NCBI GenBank assembly: GCA_033398695.1
Contig: CM065814.1
Span: 19,836,358 to 19,900,357 of the forward strand
Length of the DNA: 64,000 bases
From: Orobanche coerulescens
Lineage: Eukaryota; Streptophyta; Magnoliopsida; Lamiales; Orobanchaceae
Direction: 5' to 3'
Part shown: positions 34,586 through 45,585 of the stretch, in pieces
Layout: each line of letters begins with the position of its first letter
How positions within the stretch are numbered: position 1 is the first letter of the stretch
Notes under the pieces: generated by a model
The model's database searches: none
Told to the model about the DNA's origin: nothing
The model's input: only the letters and a program-made list of their open reading frames with translations
Position numbers and translations under genes: made by a program

Positions 34586-34987
34586 TCGTAAAATAAAAAA
34601 AAGAGAAAAAGCTTACCGGAAAATTCTTTCTAAAAACAAGAAAAGGACGCCGGAAAATTCTCTCTCTTATCTGCAACAAGACACGAAAATGGCGAAGGGG
34701 ACAATAGAGAAGGAGGTTTCCTATATTTATAGGAGAAAAAAGGGCATTAAATGCCAGGCGCGTGAAGCGGCGATTCATAATGAATCGTCGCGAAGATCAA
34801 AAACGCGTGAAACACAACGAATTACGTCCCACCACGCGTCCCTCTCATTATGACACTTGAAGACCCCGAAGTCGAATCGACGCGGCTCTCGAAGAGACGT
34901 CCCTTCGAGAGATCTTATCCACCCCCAAGCCGGATCGGCCTCAATCTAAAACGACCCCAGCACCGGCCAACCCGGCACGACCCTGGA

Positions 34988-35000
34988 CTCGGGGGGCCCT
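34988..35000 (+). other. Possible polypurine tract of Tat-C
   Basis: CTCGGGGGGCCCT precedes the right LTR at 35001. The G run fits, but the pyrimidines before the junction are unusual. Confidence 0.4.
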
Positions 35001-35448
35001 TGTTGGTAGTCGATCCACCTTGGAATCCACATAAATACTCCAGGCAGCCGACCAGCCGAGCAGATCCTGGAGCCGAACCGGTCATAGACCCGATTTTCTC
35101 CCAGACTCGTTGGAACTGGACCGGACAGAGACGTTTGAGCCGACCCGGAATCCGACCCAGAGGGGCCGAGCAGGCCCTGGATGAGTACGCTCTGAATCAT
35201 AATTATAACAAGACCGACCAGGACAGCAGGAAGTCCGAGGGCCGACCCCGTTGTCAGCCAGAACAGATAAGTATTGCCAAAAGCACGAAGGACAGGCAGA
35301 CAGGACAATTAAGGAGGGCTGTCATATCCCTTCCCAAAGCAAGCCTAAGAAGCTGACACGCGTCAAAGAAGTTCCTACACTTTGACAAATGTCATAAGCA
35401 TGTTCCCCTAAATCTTCCAGCTGTCATCTCTTGAATGGCTAAAATTGG

Positions 35449-35494
<46 letters not shown>

Positions 35495-35793
35495 AGAATG
35501 TACAATAAAGAGGACTTTGGGAGCCTCGGGAGGAAAAAGAGAGGGAGAGATAAAGAGAGATAAAAAAGAGAGAAAAAAAGAAAAGGATAAGACTTGTAAT
35601 TAGCAAGCACCAACATCATAGACCGGCCCAAAATATTTTAGGCCCGGCTCTACTCCACATCAAGATCATTAATAAAATTTAATGGTCCAATACTTTTCAT
35701 ACTGTTTATTCATTCTGTTTATTATTTTCTACGTGGCTTCGATCCATTTGTCTTGATCAGCACACGTGACGTTGACCAAAACAGACGTCAACA
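35001..35793 (+). repeat. Right outer LTR of Tat-C (793 bp)
   Basis: Same ends as the left LTR. Longer mainly because the TA run at 35450-35492 has grown to 43 bases. Followed by the ATGGA duplication. Confidence 0.93.
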
Positions 35794-35879
35794 ATGGACA
35801 ATAAGCCTAGGGAAGACAAGGAACCAGTGATAATTGCTTTGCAATTTGTGATGATATCAACATTTAGAGGTCCAAATTT
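35794..35879 (+). pseudogene. RPA70-like gene, piece 4b (exon continues after Tat-C)
   Basis: Begins with the duplicated ATGGA and reads NKPREDKEPVIIALQFVMIS then TFRG, a classic RPA70/DUF223 OB-fold pattern (PVVIILQ...FRG). A GT donor follows FRG. Confidence 0.7.
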
Positions 35880-35954
35880 ATTAATGTAGCATAGTTATTA
35901 TATTACTTGATTAATTTAAATTCTCAAACATCTCGATTTGTTTTTTCATTTAAG

Positions 35955-36056
35955 GGATTGACATTTCTATGATGAAACATGCCACCAAATTTTTATTCGT
36001 CCTGATATTCAAGAAGTTAGAGATTTTATTTTGATGTATTTATGTCATCATTGTTA
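35955..36056 (+). pseudogene. RPA70-like gene, piece 5
   Basis: After TTTAAG it reads, following a TGA, HFYDETCHQIFIRPDIQEVR and DFIL, which matches the family segment where a tyrosine- and Asp-rich strand leads to 'LFINPDIPEV'. It ends at a stop at 36054. Confidence 0.62.
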
Positions 36057-36821
36057 AATATAATTTTCCATCTTATAACTTTTTATGATTTTAATATTAT
36101 TCAATTGATTAGTGTATCATTAAAGTGGGAATTAATTTTTTAATACCAAATTATAAAATTGATAAGTTATATATCCTCGTTCATAAAACTATAAGTTTTT
36201 AGTACCATTTTGATTAAAAAGACTAAAATGTCCTCTCTTTTGTTGTAATGTTGACTTCTCACTTTTTTTTATTTTATTTAATTTAAACTACTTTTCTTCT
36301 CTTTTTTCTTTTTTACTTTCCTCATCTGCTCCGATCGATATTAATGTCCAACAATCAAAATTTAACTACAAACATATACATCAAAACAACACAACCATTT
36401 TATTTTTGACAAAGGGTCTCTCAAAAATCTTATAGAAATCACAAGATTATTCGAAAATAAAAGTTGACGTTGAAATAGGACTTCATTTGTCGTGCTTCTG
36501 AGTTCATAAAGAAGGTATGCATCAGTATTTGATCGATGGAAAAAAAAATCCCGATCTGTTCTTACGGACACGATCGCTGCACACGATGGGAAGCCACCGT
36601 GTGCAACGGTCGTGTCCAACGACCTTGACATCGTGCGCACCACTAACGTGTTCACGATCGTTTAACACGATCGTCTACAATCGTGTACAGCGATCGTGTT
36701 CATGGCCAGAAACTTGCACACGGTAGTATACGACCGTGTGCATCGGTCGTGTCCAAGACAGATCGTTTTATAATATTGTTCGCTTAGTTTTCTGAATAGT
36801 TATTCATCTTTTTGTTATCAC
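36057..36821. other. Intergenic region with a hairpin-rich segment before the MULE
   Basis: 36057-36360 is AT-rich with nothing recognised. 36560-36770 is dense in CGATCGTG/CACGATCG-like words (for example ACACGATCG at 36570, GTTCACGATCGTTTAACACG near 36650 and GCACACGGTAGTATACGACC near 36716), giving many short inverted repeats. It may be the subterminal region of the MULE. No clear long terminal inverted repeat was found. Confidence 0.45.
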
Positions 36822-38804
36822 ATGTCGTGGCAGCGTATTTTGATACATCACGGTGGTCATTGGGTGCGATCGACATATGTAGACGGGGAATCCTTTTTTG
36901 TCTATATCAACACGAGCAAAGTTAGTCGTGCAAACCTCGTGGGGGTTATCAGAGAGGGTTTGGGTGGTCCAAATGAGTCCGATTACAAATTATGGTACTT
37001 GACACACATGGCCAAGGGAAACAAAGTAAAAGTCCTATTACGGGGCGATACCGAGATACTTCGATTACTAGTAGAATACAAGGAGGATCCTGAGGTCTAT
37101 GTTGAGAACAACGGCTCCTCCACTCCCGAGGTTTATATAGAATGTAGCAGCTCGAGAGTAGAGCCCGGCAACATAAATTATGATATGCCTTCCAAAGAGT
37201 ATCAATACGAGGATGATGAGGAAGACGAGGAAGATGAGGAGGTGCATACATCCGAAGATGAAGATTGTTGTAAAGACTTGCTTGAGTCACTATCTGCGGA
37301 ATTTCTTGCTTGGGTTCTCCAACCAACCCAAATGGATAGGATTATGAGTCGTCAGAACTTCTCATCCGACCATCAATCTGTGAACGAGCATGAGCATCTA
37401 CAATCAATGCGTAACTGGATCATTCCATTTCCGGACCCCGGTAGTGCCGGGACTTTGGGTTGGGTCGAGCAGCCTCCACCGGTTACCGGTCAGCTAGAGG
37501 TGGGGTCCACCTTTCGTTCCAAGACAGAGTTGAGGATAACTGTAGGAATGTATCATTTGGAAAACATGCTACAGTGTATCACTGATCGTTCCTCCGATAA
37601 ACGTATAGTGTTTGTCTGTAAGACTGGGCGAAAAAATTGTCAGTTTAGGTTGTGTGCTATTGAGGGTGCAACTATTTGGAGAATTACTAAGTTGACATTG
37701 GAGCACAGTTGTCACCCTGATTTGAACCGTGCTGCAGCACAATCGGTCACTTCTGAGGTTGCCGCCCATTATTTTGCTAAAAGATTGACCGGTGAGGGGG
37801 ATCACTTTGAGGCTAAAGGAGATGATTGCAGAGATGTGTAGGGAGTACGGCATTGACATGCTATACAGTTTTGCTCTCCGGATGAGGAATATAGCGATAG
37901 AGAATACATATGGCGGCTTTGATGAGTCGTATCAGAGGCTCCCATCTTATCTGTATTTGTTAAAACAGCGTAATCCAGGGACAATTTATGATTTGCAGAT
38001 GACTCGTGAGGGAGTGCTTTGCCACATGTTCGTTGCACTCGGACAGAGTATTAGGGCATTTGATACGTGCCTTCGACCGGTGATTATAGTTGATGGGACC
38101 CACCTGAAGGGAAGGAATAAAGGAACTCTATTTGCGGTCGTCACATTTGACGGGAACGAGCAAGTATTTCCTCTTTCAGTTGGTCTCGGTCCGATAGAGA
38201 ACGACGAGTCATGGACTTATTTTCTGTATAACCTGCGCAGATGCTACAATCCGATGGAAGATTTACTGATTGTGAGTGACCAACATAAGAGCATTCGAAT
38301 CTTTGTTGAGCCGTCTATCCGAATGCATTCCACGGGTTGTGCTATCACCATCTTGCAAAAAATCTGACCTCCTACGGTGCGCATGCTATAGGACTCTTTA
38401 GAACTGCTGCCTACACGCATCGTGAAGAAGTTTTTGAAAACTACTTTTCGAAACTACATATCGAAAGCCCTAATGGGACTCACAGGCGCCTTTCTGAAAT
38501 TGGGTCAGAGAGGTGGGCTAGGTCGAAGTGTCTGGTACGACGCTATAACTTCTTGACATCCAATGCTGTTGAATGCTTTAATAATCATATGTTATGGGCG
38601 AGGCGTTTACCTGTTTGCTCGTTACTTGAGATATTTCGCCTAATTTCAGAGAATTGGTTTGATGAGAAGTGGGGAGAAGATACATCAAGAGACCATGAGT
38701 TGACAATGCACACTTTTGAAAAGATTTCTAACTCTGTGCAAGCCAGTCTGACTCTTACCATTCGAGCTACCACCCCACTTGTTTATAAAGTCATGTTTGA
38801 GTAG
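36822..38804 (+). pseudogene. MULE (Mutator-like) transposase, three frame blocks, C-terminus cut
   Basis: Block 1 (36822-37841): N-terminus SWQRILIHHGGHWVRS, an acidic run (YEDDEEDEEDEEVHTSEDED) and the MuDR DNA-binding region (FRSKTELRITVGMYHLENML, CQFRLCAIEGATIWRITKL). Block 2 (37792-38367): start of the DDE core with IIVDGTHLKGRNKGTLFAV and LLIVSDQHKSI, two acidic positions of the MULE catalytic domain. Block 3 (38337-38804): rest of the core (YNFLTSNAVECFNNHM, ISENWFDEKW). Single-base shifts separate the blocks, the first at a G run near 37796-37801. The SWIM zinc finger expected at the C-terminus is missing because gypsy sequence begins at 38806. Confidence 0.9.
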
Positions 38805-38805
38805 A

Positions 38806-41800
38806 CTTCATCTGGATAGTGCTACTAGTTGTGAGCCTTTTATCATTGGTCTACCTGATGGTAAAAGAATTATCGGGGATGTGAGATTGAGAATTGTCCG
38901 ATTCAGCTTAATGGCCATGTCTGGTTGGCAAACCTGATCGTAGTAGATCTACCGAGAGACGATGTTATCTTGGGTATTGATTGGATGGATCGTCACGATG
39001 CCATCATTAATGTCAGCAAGCGTATGGTCACTATCATTTCAGACGATGGAGTCGAATGTGTATTCCAAGGAGGTAAATCCTAGCTATTCCGGTAAAGTCA
39101 TTAATTTGATGAAAGCAGTGAAATTACTCAGTCAGGGGTGTGTTGGTTATTGGTGCTATATGACCAAGACCGAGAAATCATCAATAATGTTGGCAGATAT
39201 TCCGGTAGTGAGAGAATATGCCGACGTATTTCCAGACGAGTTACCTGGTTTGCCTCCACAGAGAGATGTGGAATTCACGATTGAGTTGGAGCCTGGTACG
39301 TCTCTAATATCGAAGGCACCGTATCGGATGGTCCCGACCAGAATGAAGGAGTTGAAGAATCAACTGGAGGAATTGTCCGAGAAAGGTTATATCCGACCGA
39401 GTGCATCTGGGTGAGGAGCACCAGTATTATTTGTCAAGAAGAAGGATGGTTCTTTTCGCTTATGTATTGATTACCGGGAATTGAACAGGGTGACGATCAA
39501 GAATAAATATCCCCTACCCCGCATCGATGATCTTTTGGATCAACTTCAGGGAGCTTCAGTATTTTCCAAGATTGATTTAAGATCTGGGTATCACCAGTTA
39601 CGAATTCGAGAGTCGGATATCACAAGAACGGCGTTCCGAACACGCCGTTTGGGTTAACTAATACACCTGCGGTATTCATGGAATTAATGAATCGAGTTTT
39701 CATAAACTATTTGGATCAGTTTGTGGTTGTCTTCATTGATGACATTTTGATTTATTCTCGTGACCGAGAGGAGCACGAATTTCACCTTCATCAGGTTCTC
39801 GACGTGTTGAGATGAGAGCAACTTTATGGAAAGTTTTCCAAATGTGATTTCTGGATGTCCGAGGTGACGTTTCTCGGACATGTAATTTCATCAGATGGAG
39901 TTCGTGTCGACCCTCAGAAGATGGAGGCGATCCAAGATTGGCAACCTCCGAAGAATGTTAAGGAAATCGGAAGCTTTCTCGGATTAGATGGATATTACCG
40001 GCGATTTGTGGAGGGATTTTCTAAAATCGCTCAACCCATGATGAACCTTTTGCGGAAGGACAAGAAATACACGTGGACTGACGCGTGTCAGTGGAGTTTT
40101 GAGGAACTTAAGAGCCGTTTAATTTCAGCGCCTGTTCTTTCTTTACCGCAAGGGATGGAGGGATTTGTAGTTTATAGTGATGCGTCCGGGCAGGGTCTCG
40201 GATGTGTACTAATGGAGAATGGGAAGGTGATTGCTTATGCCTCGCGGCAGCTGAGGCCTTATGAGGTCAACTACCCGACCCACGACCTGGAACTAGCGGC
40301 CGTGGTATTCACATTGAAGATTTGGTGTCATTATCTTTATGGCGTCACCTGTCAGATTTTCACCGATCATAAGAGCTTGAAATATATATTTACTCAGAAG
40401 GAATTAAATATGCGACAGAGGCGGTGGTTGGAACTAATCAAAGATTATGATATCGAGATCCTGTACCACCCGGGCAAGGCGAACGTTTTCGCCGACGCCT
40501 TGAGTCGTAAGTCCGTTCAGGAGCAAATACTTGCTAGTTTGACTGTTCAGAAGGAACTTCAACAGGAATTTCTAAGATCCAAGGTCGAGATTTGGTTACA
40601 ACGAGTACAAAGGCAACTTTGTACGTTAGAGATTTCATCGCCACTTGAGGAGGCGATCAGATTGAATCTGGTTTCAGACCCATTTTTGTCGCGCATTTGA
40701 GATGATGTGACTCAGGGGAAAGCCCCTGGATTATTGGTCCACGAGGATGGACTTTTGCGATTTAAGAACCGATTATGCGTTCCGGCGAATGATGAGTTGA
40801 AAAACTCGATTTTGAGAGAAGCTCATGCTACCCCTTATTCCATTCATCCGGGGTCTAGCAAGATGTAAAAGACTTGAAACAAAATTACTAGTGGAGTAAT
40901 ATGAAGCGAGAAGTCGGAGAATTTGTTTCGAGATGTTTAACCTGTCAGCGAGTCAAGATAGAACATCAACAACCGGCGGGTATGGTGAAACAACTCCCTA
41001 TTCCAGAGTGGAAGTGGGAGGATATTTCAATGGACTTCATCACGAGTTTGCCGACGAGTCGTCGTGGCATGAATACAATTTGGGTAATTGTGGACCGCTT
41101 AACTAAGTCAGCTCATTTTCCTAATATTAAGGATACGTGGGGTCCCGAGAGACTTGCCCAATTGTTCATCAAGGAGATAGTGAGATTGCACGGTACTCCT
41201 AAGAGTATCGTTTCTGACCGTGACGGGCATTTCGTGTCACATTTTTGGAAATCAGTTCATCGTGCCATGGGAACTCAGCTTAATTTCAGCACAACTTTTC
41301 ATCCTCAGTCCGACGGACAATCAGAGCGAACTATTCAGACGTTGAAGGACATATTGAGAGCATGTGTCCTCGATTGGAAAGACGATTGGGAATCCCAACT
41401 ACCGTTGATTGGGTTCACGTATAATAAAACTTGGCATGCTTCGATTAAGATGGCACCTTACGAGGACTTGTACGGTCGTCATTGTCGATCTCCTTTGTGT
41501 TGGGATGACTTATCAGAATCAATCGGCATCGAACCCGATATGCTTATAGCCGCCCGTGAGAAGGTAGCTTTGATCAGGAGTCGTTTGTTGACCGCTCAGA
41601 GTCGACATAAATCATATGCAGATAATCGTCGTCGACCATTAGAGTTCGAGGCAGGCGACCACGTTTTGGTCAAGGTATCCCCAAGTCGAGGTATCTTCCA
41701 TTTCGGGAAGCGGGGAAAGTTGAGTCCGAGATTCATTGGACCGTTTGAGATTTTGGATCGAGTAGGTAGTCTGGCTTATCGATTGGATTTACCTCCGGCG

Positions 41801-42106
41801 TTTAGCCGAATTCATAATATGTTTCACGTCTCTCATATGAGGAAGTATGTTGCCGACCCGAGTCACATACTTCAGTTCGATGAGATCGAGATCGCGGATG
41901 ATCATTCGTATGAGGAGCGTCCGTACGAGTCTTAGAGCGGCGAATAAAATAGTTGAGGAGCAAGACGATTCCTTTGGTTAAAATTGAGTGGTCTAGACAC
42001 GGATTCGAAGAGGCTACTTGGGAAACCGAGGATAGTATGCGGGAGAGTTATCCCGAGTTGTTTAACCCTTAGTTTCGAGGACGAAACTCTTTTTAAGGGG
42101 GGAGTA
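38806..42106 (+). pseudogene. pol: Gypsy-E: Tekay-like element internal region, 5'-truncated
   Basis: Starts abruptly inside protease (GLPDGKRIIGD, then VVDLPRDDVILGIDWMDRHD). RT has stops (near 39413 and 39814) and a roughly 30-bp deletion with frame change near 39640 that removes sequence before [23 protein letters not shown] is kept. RNase H is open at 39855-40700 ([26 protein letters not shown]). Integrase 40901-41935 keeps VDRLTKSAHF, VSDRDGHFVSHFW and QSDGQSERTIQ, so the DDE triad is present. A chromodomain follows to 42070 with a frame break at 41935. Gag and the 5' LTR are missing. Confidence 0.9.
42094..42106 (+). other. Polypurine tract of Gypsy-E
   Basis: AAGGGGGGAGTA lies immediately before the LTR start TGTAATACCCGG at 42107. 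The identical tract precedes the Gypsy-G LTR. Confidence 0.8.
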
Positions 42107-42477
42107 TGTAATACCCGGTTGTAATTCATACATTATCATTCAGTAATTATCAGTCAGTAATTGTCACTCAGTAATTTTTTCACTCATTAATGATCTTTCA
42201 TCATTCATATTCATTCATTGTATTCACCGTTCAGAGTAATTTGTATCGTGTATCAGTTATTATTCATCATTCAACCCGGTTAGAGAGTCGGGCCGAGCGT
42301 ATCATCTTTGTCATCTTTGTAGCTGGATGTGTGAGGAGTAGCGCACGCTACGTACTCACCTTAGCGCGCGCTAATTGAGTACGAGTACACACTACCTCTC
42401 AGCATTTGCTCACGCTATTGTGGTTTAGGCAGACAGTTCAGAAGGCACTGGACTGAATTTGAGTTATAGTAGCGCAC
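42107..42477 (+). repeat. 3' LTR of Gypsy-E, first part (split by Gypsy-F)
   Basis: Starts TGTAATACCCGGTTGTAATT, with about 130 bp nearly the same as the Gypsy-G LTR at 49980. It then changes to sequence with TAGCGCACGCTA motifs (42340-42350, 42362-42373). It is interrupted at 42477 by Gypsy-F inside such a motif and continues at 48450. Confidence 0.88.
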
Positions 42478-43162
42478 TGTCACGGGGTTATACTTGCGCC
42501 TCGCTAAGTCCTTACCGTACGGCACTCTTAGGTTGTCTCAATCCTAAGTAGTAAGCCTATTAATGAACAAGACTGCTAGGAAGGAAAGTAAGGAAATGCT
42601 TGGGGAAGGTTTTCTCTTATTGCACTGTAGCAAATCAGATTTCTCAAGAGTGAGTTACAAATGAGCCCCAAGGAGGGGTATTTATACTAATCCTCCTAGT
42701 CTAGCAAATGACCAAGAAAACATTACTATTCCAAGTATTTACAAGAATGCCATCATCTAGAATGATTTATACAATTCTAAACAATTCTAAGAAGACTCCT
42801 TGGAGTCCCAGACCCCTCTGGAACGTCCGGCCCGACCCAGCCCGAAGTGTCCCGTCCAAGGCCCGATTCGGCCCGTAGCAATCCGAACCGATTTCTGACC
42901 TTCTGGAACCCTCTTTGACCTTCTGGAATTGATTGGTCTCCATCTTGAATCTTCTAGGGTCTTCTTTCTGAAGAGTGGGTTCCTCGGCTTTTCAATGTCT
43001 ACTGCTGTCACAAGGCTTTTTCCGTCTAAGCCTATTATAGGGGGGGTAGTCCTCTGTGAGATTGGCGCGGCCCATGTACGCGCGCGGCCCTGCTGCGCGC
43101 CCGTCCGCACGGCTTCGGCCGGATGCTGTTCGATACCTGCTGTCTTAAGGTGGGGCGTGACA
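42478..43162 (-). repeat. 3' LTR of Gypsy-F
   Basis: Matches 47755-48449 with scattered substitutions. It contains a TATAAATA box at 42679-42686 (- strand). The pol reading frame stays open through most of it, to 42787. Confidence 0.93.
42679..42686 (-). promoter_or_regulatory. TATA box in Gypsy-F LTR
   Basis: TATAAATA in AGTATAAATACCCC on the - strand. The 5' LTR has the same box near 47957-47964, which would be the active promoter copy. Confidence 0.6.
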
Positions 43163-45585
43163 TTCTCCCCCACCAAAGTCGTGACCGTCCTCAGCACGAT
43201 GCTGTCCCGATATTCTTCAATCTTCTGCCGGAATTGCCATAGGTGATCCTCATGTTCCCAGCTATTTTCAGCGTCTGGGAGTCCCTTCCAATGCACAAAG
43301 TATTCGGTGTATGGGGCCACGCCCCTTCGTCGAACGTCCCGATGTGAAATGATCTTGGCTACTTCCTTGTCGAAGAAAGTAATCACGGCAGTAGGCGCTC
43401 GGTGTGACTGAGCTCGGCCCGGATCCTCCATGTCCTGATGGTAAGGCTTCAGTTGGCTAACATGAAAGACCGGGTGTATCTTTATCTTTGGCGGTAGTTC
43501 CACTCGATATGAAACTGTCCCAACACGCCGCTCGATCTTGCAGGGTCCCTCGTACCTTCAGATAAGTCCCTTATGCACTGCCCGAAATGCTTTAAATTGC
43601 TGCGGGAGAAGTTTCACCATAACTAAGTCGCCTTCGTTGAACTCGACCGCTCGTCGCTTGAGATCGGCCCATTTCTTCATCTTCTTGGCTGCCTTGTCCA
43701 ATGATGCTCGAGCTAAGTCCGATTCCTCCTGTAATGACTTAGCAAAGGTATATGCTGCGGGACTCTGTCCCGTGTATCCGGTGGAAATGTTGTTCGTTGT
43801 CTCCGGTTGTCTCCCTGTAGCGAGCTCTAATGGGCTGCATCCTGTTGATTCACTCTTCTGCAAATTGAATGAGAATTGGGCCGTGTCTAAGAATTTGGCC
43901 CAGTCCCGCTGATTGGCACTCACATATTGCCGCAAGTAGCACTCAAGCAGTGCGTTAACTCGTTCTGTCTGCCCATCCGTCTGTGGGTGGAAACTTGTTG
44001 AGAATGCTAAATTCGAGCCCAATAGCTTGAAAAGTCCAGACCAAAACTTCCCAGTGAAATGTGGGTCTCGGTCACTCACGATTGTCCTTGGAATGCCCCA
44101 ATGTTTTACCACATGCTTTAAGAACAACTTGGCTGTCTCCAGAGCCATTACGTCCGCCAGTGCTGGAATAAAGGTTGCGTATTTTTAGAACCTGTCCACC
44201 ACAACTATGATCGACCCGTACCCATCCGATTTAGGCGAAGCTGAAATAAAGTCCATTGAAATGCTTTCAAAAGGGTGTTCCGGTATGGGTAATGGTTGAA
44301 GTAGTCCACCAGGTTGTTGTTGCTCCACCTTGTCTTGTTGACATACAAGACATGTCCGGACGTATGCCTCGACGTCCTCACGCATCCTGGGCCAAAAGTA
44401 GGAATTGTCAATTAAAGCCATTGCACGGTGCATACCTGGGTGTCCAGCCCATAGTGTATCGTGGCATTCCTTCATGATGTCCCTCCGTAAGTTCCCCCAT
44501 TTGGGCACGTACAAACGATTGCCTTTGGTAAAGAGTAACTCGTCTCGTTCCCAGAACCGTCTTGTCTTGCCACTCCTGGCAAGCTCCATGATGTTTCCTG
44601 CGAAAGGGTCCTGCCTCAGTCCCTCACATATGCGGTCCTTGATGCTTCCCTCGGCCTTGGTCAAGGCTGCAAGCTCGGCCTTCCGGCTTAATGCATTGTC
44701 TAATCGGTTAAGTACTCCGGGCTTATACTCCAGGGTATAATTGAACTCAGCTAGGAATTCCTGCCATCTTGCTTGTTTTGGCGTGAGCTTCTTATGAGTT
44801 TGAAAATAACTTGTGGCTACGTTGTCTGTTCGTACCACAAACTTGCTCCCAAGAAAATAATGCCTCCAGGCTCTAAGGTAATGTACCATGGCGGTCATTT
44901 CCTTCTCGTGTACCGAGTACAGTCTCTCGGTGTCATTCAATTTTCTGCTCTCATAGGTAATGGGATGTCCTAGCTGCATCAATACTCCTCCGATGGCATA
45001 ATCAGATGCATCGGTCTGAACCTCATAGGCCTTGGCATGGTCTGTAAAGGCAAGAACTGGCTGCTTCGTCACTTCGCCTTTGAGTCGCTCAATGGCCTCT
45101 CGACAATTGTCCGTCCATTCCCATTTGTGGTCCTTCTTCAATAGGCCCGTTAATGGTGCTGCTATCCGAGAGTATCCCTCGATGAACTTCCGGTAGTAGT
45201 TCACGAGTCCCAGAAATGATCGGAGTTGGGTTACGCTGGTCGGCGGTTCCCAATCTCGAACGGCTTTCACTTTGGCCTCATCCATCATTATGTGGCCATC
45301 TTTGATACGGTGCCCCAGAAAAGTCACTTCCTGTTGGGCGAATGAGCATTTCTCCAACTTTGCATACAGTTCATTGTCCCACAATGCCTGGAACACCTGT
45401 CGCAAGTGTTCTACATGCTCCTCCATCGATGATGAGTAAATGACAATATCATCCAAATAAACGACAACAAACTTGTCTATGTATGGTTGAAATACCTTGT
45501 TCATCAGTGTGCAAAAGGTCGCTGGGGCGTTTGTAAGCCCGAACGGCATCACAAGAAAATCAAACAAACCATACCTGGTCGCCAT
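42787..45585 (-). pseudogene. pol: Gypsy-F RT (second part), RNase H, integrase, chromodomain
   Basis: Open from 45585 to a TAA at 44185-44187, then to a TGA at 43558-43560, then to 42787. [20 protein letters not shown] and [17 protein letters not shown] (catalytic YLDD kept). RNase [26 protein letters not shown]-like segment and ALSRKAEL. Integrase: [35 protein letters not shown] (stop next), SDRDPHFTGKFW and QTDGQTERVNALLE. Chromodomain: EYFVHWKGLPDAENSWEHED. Each stop is one substitution away from a sense codon. The frame runs about 125 codons into the 3' LTR. Confidence 0.92.
43163..43176 (-). other. Polypurine tract of Gypsy-F
   Basis: GGTGGGGGAGAA on the - strand directly before the LTR start TGTCACG. 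It is also read in the open pol frame (Val-Gly-Glu-Asn). Confidence 0.8.

Larger units (their letters stand above)
27281..35793 (+). mobile_element. Tat-C: Tat-lineage Ty3/gypsy element with internal inversion, tandem array and antisense ORF
   Basis: The outer LTRs 27281-28042 and 35001-35793 are in direct orientation, with ends TGTTGGTAGTCG and GACGTCAACA. They are flanked by an exact ATGGA duplication at 27276-27280 and 35794-35798. A third LTR copy (30508-31268) lies inside in inverted orientation. The pol remnant and the primer-binding site face the inverted LTR, not the left outer LTR, so the segment 28043-30507 is reversed relative to a normal element. A 50-bp tandem array and an antisense gag-like ORF complete the element. 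RT is absent or unrecognisable. Confidence 0.9.
23745..36056 (+). pseudogene. RPA70-like OB-fold (replication protein A large subunit family) gene, split by five insertions
   Basis: Short exon pieces on the + strand match the order of a plant RPA1/DUF223-type OB-fold protein, which binds single-stranded DNA. Piece 1, 23745-23883: TMVVRILKSWVQKD. Piece 2, 26358-26627: KKIQASISTRFKN, VIRNFQVLENK, then in another frame GFDFIRFRDLFKHD. Piece 3, 27035-27145: DVLGEVKSEF then, after a one-base shift, DIVMVDAEYDF. Piece 4, 27218-27280 continuing at 35794-35879: GTKITCAL, stop, DSFAQQLKLF and PVIIALQFVMISTFRG. Piece 5, 35955-36056: FYDETCHQIFIRPDIQEVRD. GT/AG borders fit most pieces. At least two frameshifts and two in-frame stops make it a pseudogene. 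Such genes also travel in plant Helitrons, but no Helitron end was seen. Confidence 0.72.

Noticed and set aside
34398..34853. 203-codon + strand open frame beginning at 34242.
   Set aside because: It overlaps the antisense ORF of Tat-C on the other strand, shows no domain and is compositionally Arg/Ser-rich from the reverse reading.
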